Shown here: positions 44,935-53,318 of the stretch, piece after piece
Layout of the letters: each line of letters begins with the position of its first letter
How positions within the stretch are numbered: the stretch's first letter is position 1
Assembly: GCF_900103615.1 (NCBI RefSeq)
Contig: NZ_FNGW01000001.1
Coordinates: 372,001 to 436,000, forward strand
DNA from: Romboutsia lituseburensis DSM 797
GTDB taxonomy: Bacteria; Bacillota; Clostridia; Peptostreptococcales; Peptostreptococcaceae
Direction of reading: 5' to 3'
DNA length: 64,000 nucleotides
Program-made: the position numbers and the translations under genes
The notes under the pieces: model-generated
Database searches by the model: none
Told to the model about the DNA's origin: nothing
What the model saw: only the letters and a program-made list of their open reading frames with translations

Positions 44935-45465
44935 ATGAATTTAACTATACATAAAGAAGAAATTAAAGATTATAATGAAGTTGAAAGAGTTGTTGAAGAA
45001 GCATTTAAAAATGCTGAGCACACAGATCACACTGAACATATATTAGTAAATAGATTAAGAAAATCTAAAGAATTTATACCAGAGCTTTCTTTAGTAGCTA
45101 AAAATAATGACAAAATAATAGGTCATATAATGCTTACTAAAATAAATATAAAAGATGAAAATACACAAACTGAATCTTTAGCATTAGCTCCAGTATCAGT
45201 TCTTCCTGAGTATCAAAATAAAGGTATAGGAAATAAACTTATAAATGAAAGCTTACAAATAGCAAAAGATATTGGATTTAAATCTGTAATAGTATTAGGA
45301 CATGATAAATATTATCCTAAGTTTGGATTCGAAAAAGCTAGTAAATACCGTATATCTGCACCATTTGAAGTACCTGATAGTTCATTTATGGCATTAGAAC
45401 TTGTTGAAAATGCTTTAGATAATGTTAATGGAGTTGTTATTTATTCAGATGCATTTTTAGTATAA
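44935..45465 (+). CDS. GNAT-family N-acetyltransferase (YhbS-like)
   Basis: This 176-residue protein has LSLVAKNNDKIIGHIMLTKI, LAPVSVLPEYQNKGIGNKLINESLQIA (acetyl-CoA pyrophosphate loop QNKGIG) and SVIVLGHDKYYPKFGFEKASKYRI, the standard YhbS layout. C-terminal FEVPDSSFMALELVENAL is also typical. YhbS-like enzymes act on unknown small molecules or peptides. TAAGGAG precedes the ATG. A repeat copy and a two-way terminator follow. Confidence 0.88.
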   Translation: MNLTIHKEEIKDYNEVERVVEEAFKNAEHTDHTEHILVNRLRKSKEFIPELSLVAKNNDKIIGHIMLTKINIKDENTQTESLALAPVSVLPEYQNKGIGNKLINESLQIAKDIGFKSVIVLGHDKYYPKFGFEKASKYRISAPFEVPDSSFMALELVENALDNVNGVVIYSDAFLV

Positions 45466-45466
45466 A

Positions 45467-45507
45467 ATTCGCTACACTTCATGGCGCCAACGACTTCTTC
45501 CGTTGCC
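45467..45507. repeat. Dispersed intergenic repeat copy
   Basis: ATTCGCTACACTTCATGG is followed by CGCCAACGACTTCTTCCGTTGCC, matching the copy at 35715 with a few changes. It lies directly after the GNAT stop. Confidence 0.65.
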
Positions 45508-45508
45508 A

Positions 45509-45536
45509 AAAAAAGGCTATTAAACATAGCCTTTTT
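45509..45536. terminator. Two-way terminator between GNAT and sulfur-transporter genes
   Basis: AAAAAGGCTAT and ATAGCCTTTTT form an 11-bp stem with a 5-base loop and A/T runs on both sides. It lies between convergent genes. Confidence 0.85.
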
Positions 45537-45559
45537 ATTTATATATATTTTAAATTTTT

Positions 45560-46822
45560 CTAAGATCTAGACGTCATTAGTTTCTTATAAATTATATTTC
45601 CTAAAACTCCACCTAAAACTAAGAATACTAAGAATATCCATCCAGATAAAGAGAAGTTAGCTATCGGTGTATAAAGTGCTCCAACATTACATCCATTTGA
45701 TAGTCTTGTCCCAAATCCCATTAAAAAACCACCAACAACATATATTAATCCTTCTTTAAAACTTATAGATAAGCCTTCTTTAAAAGTCTTAACAAAGCTT
45801 CCTGATAAAAGTAATGCCACAAGTGTGCCTAATATTATACCTATATTTTGTACATTTACTTGATTTTCGAAAAATGGCATTGTAAACATATCAACTGGCT
45901 TACCTGCAAAAGCAGCTACACTTTCAGGAGATATACCAAATAATATAAGTAACTTACCAAACCAGAATCCATAAGGAGTTGAAGCTCCCCATCCGGCTTT
46001 AGTTATCCCCATTAAAAGTATAAATATTGCGCCTATAACAACTGCTCCCATTTTTAATGTCCATGGTTTTACAAATAATTTTTCATAAGTGCTTTGACTA
46101 ATTAACTTAAATGTTTCTTCATCTTTATAAATTTCATCTTGAATAATTTCTGTATCTACTCCGCTATACGTGTTTCTTGCTTTTCTTTTATCTTCATATA
46201 TTTTAGCTATCCAAACCACTATACAAGCAAAAATAATAGTTAATATTGATGCTCCTAAATAACCTTCTAATCCATCCCATTTGAATAAATCTGGTAAAAA
46301 TACCCCATTTGCAAATGTTTCAGTTGATATTAATGTATTGCTTACCCAAGGAATTGAACTTTGAAGTGGGAATCCTACATATACACCCATTCCAAAGAAT
46401 ACAAGCGTTATTAATGCACGAGGCATACCTGTTACTACATCTGTAAGTACCCCTGATGCACAACAACTAGAAAATGCCATTCCAGTACCAAATATTATTC
46501 CACCTAATATAAGTCCTAAATTAATAGGGTTAACCCATAAATCATATTGAGTAACATCTTGACCTATAAAGAAACATGCACTTACTATTGCAGTTCCTAC
46601 AAATAACATCATTAATGTTCTCATTAATTTTGTAGATCCCGCTCTATAACTTCTATTTACACTACCTGCAAATCCAAAGAACGATCTTGTAAGAGCATAC
46701 CCTAATCCTAACCCTGCAATTAATCTAAAAAATAGAATCGAGCTACTAAGGTTTATTTTTCCGATTATTAGAATTGCAAAAAGTAATACAAATCCAATAG
46801 TATATTCTGTATTTTTTTTCAC
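45560..46822 (-). CDS. YeeE/YedE-family sulfur-compound transporter
   Basis: This protein has about 420 residues and about 12 helices, in two repeats. Each carries a conserved cysteine segment: GTGMAFSSCCASGVLTD in the first half and GFGTRLSNGCNVGALYTPIANFSLSGW in the second. In TsuA-type proteins such cysteines pass thiosulfate across the membrane. The partner here is the CoA-disulfide-reductase/rhodanese gene just upstream, which supports sulfane-sulfur or thiosulfate uptake. GTG at 46822 is preferred to ATG at 46837 because GGAGGG then lies eight bases before it. Confidence 0.87.
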   Translation of the reverse strand: MKKNTEYTIGFVLLFAILIIGKINLSSSILFFRLIAGLGLGYALTRSFFGFAGSVNRSYRAGSTKLMRTLMMLFVGTAIVSACFFIGQDVTQYDLWVNPINLGLILGGIIFGTGMAFSSCCASGVLTDVVTGMPRALITLVFFGMGVYVGFPLQSSIPWVSNTLISTETFANGVFLPDLFKWDGLEGYLGASILTIIFACIVVWIAKIYEDKRKARNTYSGVDTEIIQDEIYKDEETFKLISQSTYEKLFVKPWTLKMGAVVIGAIFILLMGITKAGWGASTPYGFWFGKLLILFGISPESVAAFAGKPVDMFTMPFFENQVNVQNIGIILGTLVALLLSGSFVKTFKEGLSISFKEGLIYVVGGFLMGFGTRLSNGCNVGALYTPIANFSLSGWIFLVFLVLGGVLGNIIYKKLMTSRS

Positions 46823-46857
46823 GATAATTCCCTCCATTATATTTATATATATAAATT

Positions 46858-46963
46858 TATATAAGTTCTAATTTAAAATTCAACTTATCAGCTAGCTTCT
46901 TAATAGTTGATATATCACTTAAAAAAGATACCGCTATATGAAAATCAAACTAGAACTTATATA
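46858..46963. repeat. 106-bp segment bounded by 13-bp perfect inverted repeats
   Basis: TATATAAGTTCTA (46858-46870) and TAGAACTTATATA (46951-46963) flank 80 bases between the two sulfur genes. The enclosed minus-strand frame has no stop from 46949 to 46857 but also no standard start codon (ending LSDISTIKKLADKLNFKLELI). It may be a gene remnant, a structured leader or a very small mobile-type element. Confidence 0.45.
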
Positions 46964-46974
46964 TTTAAATTATT

Positions 46975-48669
46975 TTATTTGAAGTTATAATTTGTAACTA
47001 TAGGCTTTCTATTTTCTGATTTATCTCTGAAGTATTCATAGAAGCATATTCCTAAGAAACTTCCTGATATGTTGTAGATATTTTCAAACCCTAAGTGTCC
47101 TAATAAAACTGATGCGTTGTAACTTCTTTGAGCACTACGACAATGAATGTATACTGGCTTATCAGTAGGTATTTCATCTATTCTATTTCTTATTTCACTA
47201 AGAGGTATATTTACAGCATTTATTATATGCCCTTCTTCATATTCATTTTTTTCTCTTGCATCTATTATGTATGCATTTTCTTCAACCAATTTACGGACAT
47301 CACTTACATGAACTTGTTTGAAAGTATTGTTCATAATATTAAGTGCTACAAGTGCTGCATGATTTACTGCATCTTTAGCTGTACCAAATGGTGGCGCATA
47401 ACAAAGTTCTAAATCTCTTAAATCATCTATATCTCCACCCATTTTAATTAATGTTGCAACTATATCTACACGTTTATCTACATTTCCTTTACCTATTGAC
47501 TGAGCCCCTAATACTTTTCCTGTTGGAACTTCAAATATTAATTTAAAATGAAGGTGATTATTATCTGGCATTAATCCAACTTTATCTTGAGGTATTACAT
47601 ATACACTATCATAATTTATTCCAAGATTTTTACATTGTGCTTCTGTTAATCCTGTACAAGCTGCATTGTAATCAAATACCTTTATACAAGAAGAACCTAT
47701 ATATCCAGTATTTTTAACTGGTAAACCATATATATGATCAGCTACTGCTCTTGCTTGTTTTTGAGCAGGTCCTGCTAATGGAAGGTGTTGAATTTTTCTT
47801 GAAATAGCATTTGTTACTTCTATTGCATCTCCTACTGCATAAATATCTTTATCTATAGTTCTATAATTTGAATCAACTTTAAGAGCACCCGTTTCACCAA
47901 TTTCAAGACCACACTCTTTTGCTAACGTAACTTCTGGTTTTACTCCAATGGCCATTACAACTGCATCTGATTGCACTATTTTACCTGATTCTAAAACTAT
48001 ATCACTATTATTGAATTTAGTTACTTTATCTCCTAATATTAAGTTTATACCTTGGTCAAATAATTCTTTATGAAGTATTTGAACCATATCCTCATCAAAA
48101 GTTCTCATTACTTGGTTAGCAGCTTCTATTAAAGTTACATTGTACCCTGCTTCTTTTAGGTTTTCAGCAACTTCCATCCCTATAAATCCTGCACCAACTA
48201 CAGATACATTTGTTGCATTTTTTGAAGTTATAAATTGATTTAGCTTGGCAATATCCACAACATTTTTTACAACAAATGTTTTTGCATCTTCTATTCCTTC
48301 TATTGGAGGTACTATAGCGTTTGCCCCTGGCGATAAAATAAGCTTATCATAACCTTCTTCATAAGTTTTTCCTGTTACAACATTTTTAACTTTAATGCTT
48401 TTATTTTCTCTATCTATTGATAATACTTCATTATAAATACGTGTATTTATATTATATTGATTAAAAAACTTATCTGGTGTCATAAGAACAAGTTCTTCAT
48501 GATTTTCAATTTGACCACTTAAGTGATACGGTAAACAGCAATTTGAAAAAGATACATGTGGTCCTTTTTCAAATACTATTATATTAGCTGATTCATCTAA
48601 TCTTCTTATTCTTGCTGCTGCTGATGCACCCCCAGCAACTCCACCTACTATTAATATTTTTTTACTCAT
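46975..48669 (-). CDS. cdr: CoA-disulfide reductase-like flavoprotein with C-terminal rhodanese domain
   Basis: This 564-residue protein has an N-terminal FAD/NAD(P)H domain with KILIVGGVAGGASAAARIRR and active-site Cys44 in SFSNCCLPYHLSG. NAD-binding VSVVGAGFIGMEVAENL, FAD-binding DIYAVGDAIEV and a dimerisation domain follow. The last 100 residues are a rhodanese domain with IHCRSAQRSYNA, whose cysteine carries persulfide. The fused form (CoADR-RHD) reduces CoA disulfide, CoA persulfide or polysulfide. It is likely first of an operon with the YeeE-type transporter and divergent from a LysR gene. Confidence 0.92.
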   Translation of the reverse strand: MSKKILIVGGVAGGASAAARIRRLDESANIIVFEKGPHVSFSNCCLPYHLSGQIENHEELVLMTPDKFFNQYNINTRIYNEVLSIDRENKSIKVKNVVTGKTYEEGYDKLILSPGANAIVPPIEGIEDAKTFVVKNVVDIAKLNQFITSKNATNVSVVGAGFIGMEVAENLKEAGYNVTLIEAANQVMRTFDEDMVQILHKELFDQGINLILGDKVTKFNNSDIVLESGKIVQSDAVVMAIGVKPEVTLAKECGLEIGETGALKVDSNYRTIDKDIYAVGDAIEVTNAISRKIQHLPLAGPAQKQARAVADHIYGLPVKNTGYIGSSCIKVFDYNAACTGLTEAQCKNLGINYDSVYVIPQDKVGLMPDNNHLHFKLIFEVPTGKVLGAQSIGKGNVDKRVDIVATLIKMGGDIDDLRDLELCYAPPFGTAKDAVNHAALVALNIMNNTFKQVHVSDVRKLVEENAYIIDAREKNEYEEGHIINAVNIPLSEIRNRIDEIPTDKPVYIHCRSAQRSYNASVLLGHLGFENIYNISGSFLGICFYEYFRDKSENRKPIVTNYNFK

Positions 48670-48793
48670 TTTTATCCTCCTAATATATCTCCCATACTTT
48701 GTCTATGTTTTAACATTTATGTTTATATTTTAACATTCATTGTACTTCGCGTAAAATAAGGATATTTTATAGTACAATAAATTTATCTTATAT

Positions 48794-48819
48794 TTAACAA
48801 AATCTAAAAGCATTGTTAA
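48794..48819. promoter_or_regulatory. Possible LysR-type operator in the divergent region
   Basis: TTAACAA (48794-48800) and TTGTTAA (48813-48819) form 7-bp arms around 12 bases between the flavoprotein and LysR genes. TTTAACATT also occurs twice nearer the flavoprotein gene. The size and place suit a LysR regulatory site, which normally contains a T-N11-A dyad. Confidence 0.4.
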
Positions 48820-48883
48820 TACTTTGGTTATACGTTAAACTGTATCTATAAAGTAAACTACATTTATTAACTTGGAGGTTACA

Positions 48884-49777
48884 ATGGACATAAATTATCT
48901 AAAAGCTCTATATATTACTGCAAAATGTAATAGTATATCAGTAGCTGCAAAAAAGTTACACCTCAGCCAACCTGGACTTAGTTTTCAATTACAATCACTT
49001 GAAAGTAGTATCGGAAAAACGCTTTTAAAACGTAGCAATAAAGGTGTCTCACTTACACCAGAGGGAGAAATAGTTTTTAACTATGCAAAATCAATTATAG
49101 CCATAGAAGAAAATATGAAAAAAGAACTCAAAGAATTAGAAGGTCTAAAAAAACACTTAACTATTGGTGCATGCTCTAGTTTAGCTGATTATGCTTTGCC
49201 TTGTAGCGCTTATACTTTTAAACAAATACATGATGACATCGATATTAATATTTTAAGTATGACATCTTGCCAAGTATTAAAAAAACTAAGAGATAGAGAA
49301 ATTAATATAGGTATTGTTCAGTCAATAAGTCCTATATCAGACATGACAGAAGTGCCTATAATTAAAAATAATATTGTTCTAGTTTGTGATTATAACGTTT
49401 CTACTTCAAACATTTCAATTGATGAATTAAAAGATCTCCCTCTTGTAACAAGAGAGTCTGGTTCAATAATTAACGATTCAATCTCTATGGATTTAAAAGC
49501 TCATGGCTTAGAATTTAATGATTTAAATATATTATTTTCATTAAATTCTGATGAAGCAATAAAAAGAACATTAATGCATAATGAAAGCTATGCATTTTTG
49601 CCAGAATTAGTAGTAAAACATGAATTACATGATAAGTATTTAAAAAAAATATTTATAAAAGACCTATCTATGCAATGCAGTTATTCTCTTGTTTATAGAA
49701 CTGACTATAACCTTAAAAGCTTTGAAAAATCATTTATAGATTTTATAACATCTGGTCATAGATGTTTTTGTTATTAA
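48884..49777 (+). CDS. LysR-family transcriptional regulator
   Basis: This protein has about 297 residues. The N-terminal helix-turn-helix lies in YLKALYITAKCNSISVAAKKLHLSQPGLSFQLQSLESSIGKTLLKRSNKGVSLT. The periplasmic-binding-protein-like effector domain follows (LTIGACSSLADYALPC, DINILSMTSCQVLKKLRDREINIGIVQS). ATG at 48884 has GGAGG six bases before it; an ATG 12 bases upstream lacks one. Divergent placement makes it the likely regulator of the flavoprotein/YeeE operon, perhaps sensing a sulfur compound as CysB-like proteins do. Confidence 0.92.
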   Translation: MDINYLKALYITAKCNSISVAAKKLHLSQPGLSFQLQSLESSIGKTLLKRSNKGVSLTPEGEIVFNYAKSIIAIEENMKKELKELEGLKKHLTIGACSSLADYALPCSAYTFKQIHDDIDINILSMTSCQVLKKLRDREINIGIVQSISPISDMTEVPIIKNNIVLVCDYNVSTSNISIDELKDLPLVTRESGSIINDSISMDLKAHGLEFNDLNILFSLNSDEAIKRTLMHNESYAFLPELVVKHELHDKYLKKIFIKDLSMQCSYSLVYRTDYNLKSFEKSFIDFITSGHRCFCY

Positions 49778-49780
49778 GAA

Positions 49781-49843
49781 ATTCGTTTCACTTAAGCTAC
49801 TTTGGTGCGTTAAACTTTCATGGGGTACGACTTCGTCCGTTAC
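49781..49843. repeat. Dispersed intergenic repeat copy, longer form
   Basis: ATTCGTTTCACTTAAGCTAC then TTTGGTGCG...GGGGTACGACTTCGTCCGTTAC joins the 5' form seen at 31470 to the 3' core seen at 35715. It lies right after the LysR stop. Confidence 0.6.
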
Positions 49844-49852
49844 TTAATACGT

Positions 49853-49889
49853 AAAAAGTGCAGGCTCTTTAACGAACCTGCACTTTTTT
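49853..49889 (-). terminator. Terminator overlapping the end of the amino-acid permease gene
   Basis: AAAAAGTGCAGG and CCTGCACTTTTT form a 12-bp stem. The 3' arm (49877-49889) lies inside the last codons of the permease gene, and the T-run falls just past the stop on the minus strand. Confidence 0.85.
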
Positions 49890-51215
49890 AATCAAAGTTT
49901 CTTTTTCTTTGTGTTTATACCAAAATACTATTCCTATAAAAGACCAACTAATTAAAGCTATTAGTGACTCAGTTGATAATTTAGCAGGTGAAAATGGTGA
50001 TAAAAGTAATATAATAAATAATGAACTAACACATATACCTAAAAATGATATAACTTTTTTACTAAATTTAGTTTGATTCATAAATGTTACTAAACATACG
50101 TAAAAATATGCAATTGAAGCTCCTAAAGAAGACATATCAACTATCCATATTATAACTTCTCTTCCGAACATAACTAAAACAGCGCTTATTATACTAACAA
50201 ATAAAATGCTATTTCCTAGTTCACCATTTTTATTAATTTCACTAAATTTATAAGATAAAACACCTTTTCTTCCCATAGCTGCAATTAGTTTACTACTACA
50301 TACCATAAATCCATTTATACCACTTGAAACAGCAGCACCTAAAGCTATTATTAATAATAAAAATCCAAATTTTCCGATATAGTTCATTACTGCACTACCT
50401 AGGGCCCAATCTAAGCTACTTGCTTGTTGTGGACTATAAGCAAGACCTGTTGCTATATTCAGTAAATTATAAATAAGCGTTCCGATAAAAAGAGACACTA
50501 TTGCTAGCATTGATGCCTTTTTATTACCAAATCCCAAATTTGTTGCAAGCTGAGGTATGGCATCAAATCCTACAAATAAAAATGGAGTTATTGCAAAAAC
50601 TTGAAGTATTTCTTTTAAACTAAATTTATAATTTAATATGTAATTTCTTGAAATGCTTATAACACCTGCATTTTTTATCATTCCATAAAATACACTTATA
50701 ACACATATTATAAGTAAAAATATAATATATGTTTGAACTCTACCAGTTTCTTTTATTCCTTTCATATTTATTACCATAAAAAGTAAGATTATTATGAAAG
50801 ATACTAAAATTTCACCAATATAAACATTGTATCCAGCTATAGTATATAAATATCCAAATTCTAAAACTCCATTAAATATTTTGTTTATAACAAGAGGAAA
50901 TGCACTAGCATTTAATGGAATCATCGTTAAGTATGCTAAAGATAAAAACCATCCTACAACAAATCCATGATTTTTTCCTAGTTTAGTATATACATATGAA
51001 AACTCACCACCTTCTTCACAGCTAGTTTGCATCATCATATGATAACTTCGCTCAATCACTATGATACAAATTGTTCCTAGTAACAGACCTAAAAATGTAT
51101 TAACTATTCCTGCACTTTTTAAAAATTTAGATCCCGGCAGCATAAATGCTCCCCATCCAATTATTGCACCAAGAATGATTGCAAAAACTTCAATAGTTGA
51201 TAATTTTTTATTCAT
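49869..51215 (-). CDS. APC-family amino-acid permease
   Basis: This 448-residue protein has about 12 helices, beginning STIEVFAIILGAIIGWGAFMLPGSKFLKSAG. The GAIIGWGAFMLPG stretch corresponds to the substrate-binding unwound helix of APC transporters. EEGGEFSYVYTKLGKNHGFVVGWFLSLAYL and FVGFDAIPQLATNLGF are further family landmarks. The substrate cannot be read; the sequence resembles the broad YhdG/cationic or polyamine-like clade. It is a single gene. Confidence 0.88.
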   Translation of the reverse strand: MNKKLSTIEVFAIILGAIIGWGAFMLPGSKFLKSAGIVNTFLGLLLGTICIIVIERSYHMMMQTSCEEGGEFSYVYTKLGKNHGFVVGWFLSLAYLTMIPLNASAFPLVINKIFNGVLEFGYLYTIAGYNVYIGEILVSFIIILLFMVINMKGIKETGRVQTYIIFLLIICVISVFYGMIKNAGVISISRNYILNYKFSLKEILQVFAITPFLFVGFDAIPQLATNLGFGNKKASMLAIVSLFIGTLIYNLLNIATGLAYSPQQASSLDWALGSAVMNYIGKFGFLLLIIALGAAVSSGINGFMVCSSKLIAAMGRKGVLSYKFSEINKNGELGNSILFVSIISAVLVMFGREVIIWIVDMSSLGASIAYFYVCLVTFMNQTKFSKKVISFLGICVSSLFIILLLSPFSPAKLSTESLIALISWSFIGIVFWYKHKEKETLIKKVQVR

Positions 51216-51405
51216 GGTTACTCCTTTGTTATTTTTTTGTCATATTTATATATTACTATATCTAAACTTTAAAGAGATATAAATATTACTTATTCTACAT
51301 AATAATTATTTATATAGAATAATTTCATTAAAAATTTAATAATTAAAATATACTATTTACAGATAAAGAGTCTAGCAAATTTCTAATCTCTTTATCCATG
51401 TTTGT

Positions 51406-51693
51406 TTATAATGTAATTAATGCAGGAACTCCTGCTTCTGGAATCATATATATATATATTGTAAATACTATTTCAAACATAGTTATAAATAATAGTATTA
51501 ATCTTTTCTTACTTTTAACTTTTAAGTTATACATACTAAGCAACAAAGAAACTGTGTTAATTAATGTACAAATAACAAATTTACCATATATATCATCTCT
51601 ATAAATCAGCAATAAAAATGATAATATATATGAAATTTGTAGTATTATTATAATCATACTTAATAGCCTACTATTATTTAAAGTATCCTCCAA
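51406..51693 (-). CDS. Small membrane protein, 95 residues
   Basis: Three hydrophobic stretches lie near 12-30, 38-55 and 65-86, separated by KVKSKKR-like basic turns. The start is TTG, with GGGGAGGGG five bases before it, nearly the same site as that of the next gene upstream. It follows the gene at 51733 by 39 bases, so the two form an operon. No family is recognised. Confidence 0.6.
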   Translation of the reverse strand: MEDTLNNSRLLSMIIIILQISYILSFLLLIYRDDIYGKFVICTLINTVSLLLSMYNLKVKSKKRLILLFITMFEIVFTIYIYMIPEAGVPALITL

Positions 51694-51732
51694 GTTAACC
51701 CCTCCCCACTAATTAATATCTAGTGTAGTATA

Positions 51733-52002
51733 TCATTCTAAAGACTCTATATAATCTTTAGCTTCTTTTAACTTTGCTCCTGTATTATATCTGTATTTTT
51801 TTATAGCTTTTATTTTCTTTCCTTTTGATATCAAATCAATTAACTCATTTTTTAAATCTGCATCTAATTCATTAGATATTCCAACTTTTTCTGAAATTTT
51901 ATCTAATTTTTTATTGAGTATATCTATACTTGATTTAACCTCAATTATATACGATATAATTGATATCATTAAACCTATAGCTATAACTTCAAAAAAATTC
52001 AT
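51733..52002 (-). CDS. Small membrane protein with an L7/L12-like C-terminal segment
   Basis: This 89-residue protein has one N-terminal helix (FFEVIAIGLMISIISYIIEV), then a coiled-coil-like stretch (SSIDILNKKLDKISEKVG). The last 30 residues (SKGKKIKAIKKYRYNTGAKLKEAKDYIESLE) follow the pattern of the ribosomal L7/L12 C-terminal domain (KI..IK..R..TG..LKEAKD.VE). In L7/L12 this helix pair recruits translation factors. A membrane-tethered version is found in several Firmicute small proteins, with unknown role. A GGGAGGGG site precedes the ATG. Confidence 0.7.
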   Translation of the reverse strand: MNFFEVIAIGLMISIISYIIEVKSSIDILNKKLDKISEKVGISNELDADLKNELIDLISKGKKIKAIKKYRYNTGAKLKEAKDYIESLE

Positions 52003-52156
52003 TTAACCCCTCCCTTGATACTATCTTAGTTTATAAGAAATCTTATTAATTATAACAAAACATACAAGGTATGCATACAAATATTACCACTAATTTATTT
52101 ATTTTTCTATATATATACCTTGAATAGTATCAATTTTGTCCTCAATAGATTAACGT

Positions 52157-52191
52157 AAAAAATAAGCTTAATCAAAGATTAAGCTTATTTT
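52157..52191 (-). terminator. Terminator of the DegV gene
   Basis: AAAAAATAAGCTTAATC and GATTAAGCTTATTTT form a 14-bp or longer stem with a 3-base loop and A/T runs. It lies 17 bases past the DegV stop. Confidence 0.85.
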
Positions 52192-52207
52192 ATCTATCAT
52201 ATTTATC

Positions 52208-53044
52208 TTATAATATACTTATAAGTATTGCTCCTTTTGATGTATATGTTCCCATGACTGATCCAACTTCACTTATAGTTATATCTTCAAATGAGTTTTC
52301 TTTAATCATCATATCTTTAACTTTTAATGCCTTATCTAAACAGTTAGAATGACCTATTGCAAGAACTCTTTTGTTTTTTTCACAAACTCTTTTTGATACG
52401 CTATCCACAACTTTTTTTATAGAATTATTATCACCTCTAGCTTTATCTACTGGCTTAACTATTCCATCTACTACTTGTATTATTACCTTAAAGTTTAAGG
52501 CATTTATAAGTTTACCAGCTAGCGGGTTTATTCTACCACCTTTAATAGCATTTTCTAAAGTTTCAAGTGAACCATAAAAAACTATATCATTTTTTAACTT
52601 TTCTATTTCTTCAACTATTTCATTTAAAGTTTTACCTTCATTTGCTAGTTGTGCTGCTTTTACTACTAAAAGACCATGTCCCACTGAACCAGTTTCACTA
52701 TCTATAACTTCTATTGTCTTATTATTTTCCTCTAGATACATATTTTTAGCTAATACTGCAGTTGAATATGTAGCAGACAGCTTTGATGATATTGTTATCA
52801 CTAATATTTCGTCTTCTTCACATTCATAAGCCTTAAAAAATTTTTCAGGTGATGGGCAAGATGTCTTTGGAAGTTCTTTTGAATTTGCCATTCTTTCATA
52901 AAACACATTATTATCCATTTGGCCATCTATATAAGTTTCTTCTCCAAAAGATACATTAAGGCTTACTACTCCTATATTATATTTTTCTATTATATCTTTA
53001 TTTAAATCACAAGAACTGTCTGTTATTATTTTTATTTTACTCAT
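52208..53044 (-). CDS. degV: DegV-family fatty-acid-binding protein
   Basis: This 278-residue protein begins MSKIKIITDSSCDLNKDII, the DegV N-terminus. YIDGQMDNNVFYERM, PKTSCPSPEKF, ISSKLSATYSTAVLAKN, VIDSETGSVGHGLLV and GRINPLAGKLINALNFKVII are family landmarks forming the pocket for one fatty acid. FakB-type members present fatty acids to the FakA kinase. ATG at 53044 has AGGG eight bases upstream. A GC-rich palindrome lies 74-87 bases before the start and probably controls it. Confidence 0.92.
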   Translation of the reverse strand: MSKIKIITDSSCDLNKDIIEKYNIGVVSLNVSFGEETYIDGQMDNNVFYERMANSKELPKTSCPSPEKFFKAYECEEDEILVITISSKLSATYSTAVLAKNMYLEENNKTIEVIDSETGSVGHGLLVVKAAQLANEGKTLNEIVEEIEKLKNDIVFYGSLETLENAIKGGRINPLAGKLINALNFKVIIQVVDGIVKPVDKARGDNNSIKKVVDSVSKRVCEKNKRVLAIGHSNCLDKALKVKDMMIKENSFEDITISEVGSVMGTYTSKGAILISIL

Positions 53045-53117
53045 CAATATAACCCTCACTTTTTAAAATTATTTATCTATCACTAAACTAAAGTTAAGTT
53101 AATTTCCAATTTACTTT

Positions 53118-53131
53118 GTCGGTTAACCGAC
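53118..53131. promoter_or_regulatory. GC-rich palindromic operator upstream of degV
   Basis: GTCGGTTAACCGAC is a perfect 14-bp palindrome, extended by CGAC on the right (53132-53135). It stands out strongly in AT-rich DNA. The CGGT..ACCG half-sites resemble operators of TetR-family regulators of lipid genes. The cognate regulator is not known; two TetR genes are present in this window. Confidence 0.55.
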
Positions 53132-53318
53132 CGACTATATTTTTATTTTATATTTACTTACTTTAAAAGTCAACAATTATTAAAAAATTCCCCTTAATTT
53201 AAACCACTTCATAACATCTGTACTTCTTATCTCAAGCTATTTATTACTTAATTAATGTATCATTTTTTAAGCCACCTTATTATAAAAGGCGGCTTAATAT
53301 AAATAATGCTTATTAAGT

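Noticed and set aside
53265-53300. Dyad AAGCC.CCTT/AAGG.GGCTT as terminator of the amino-acid ABC operon
   Set aside because: On the minus strand the hairpin is followed by an A-run, not a T-run, so it does not fit an intrinsic terminator; left as an unexplained 3' structure.
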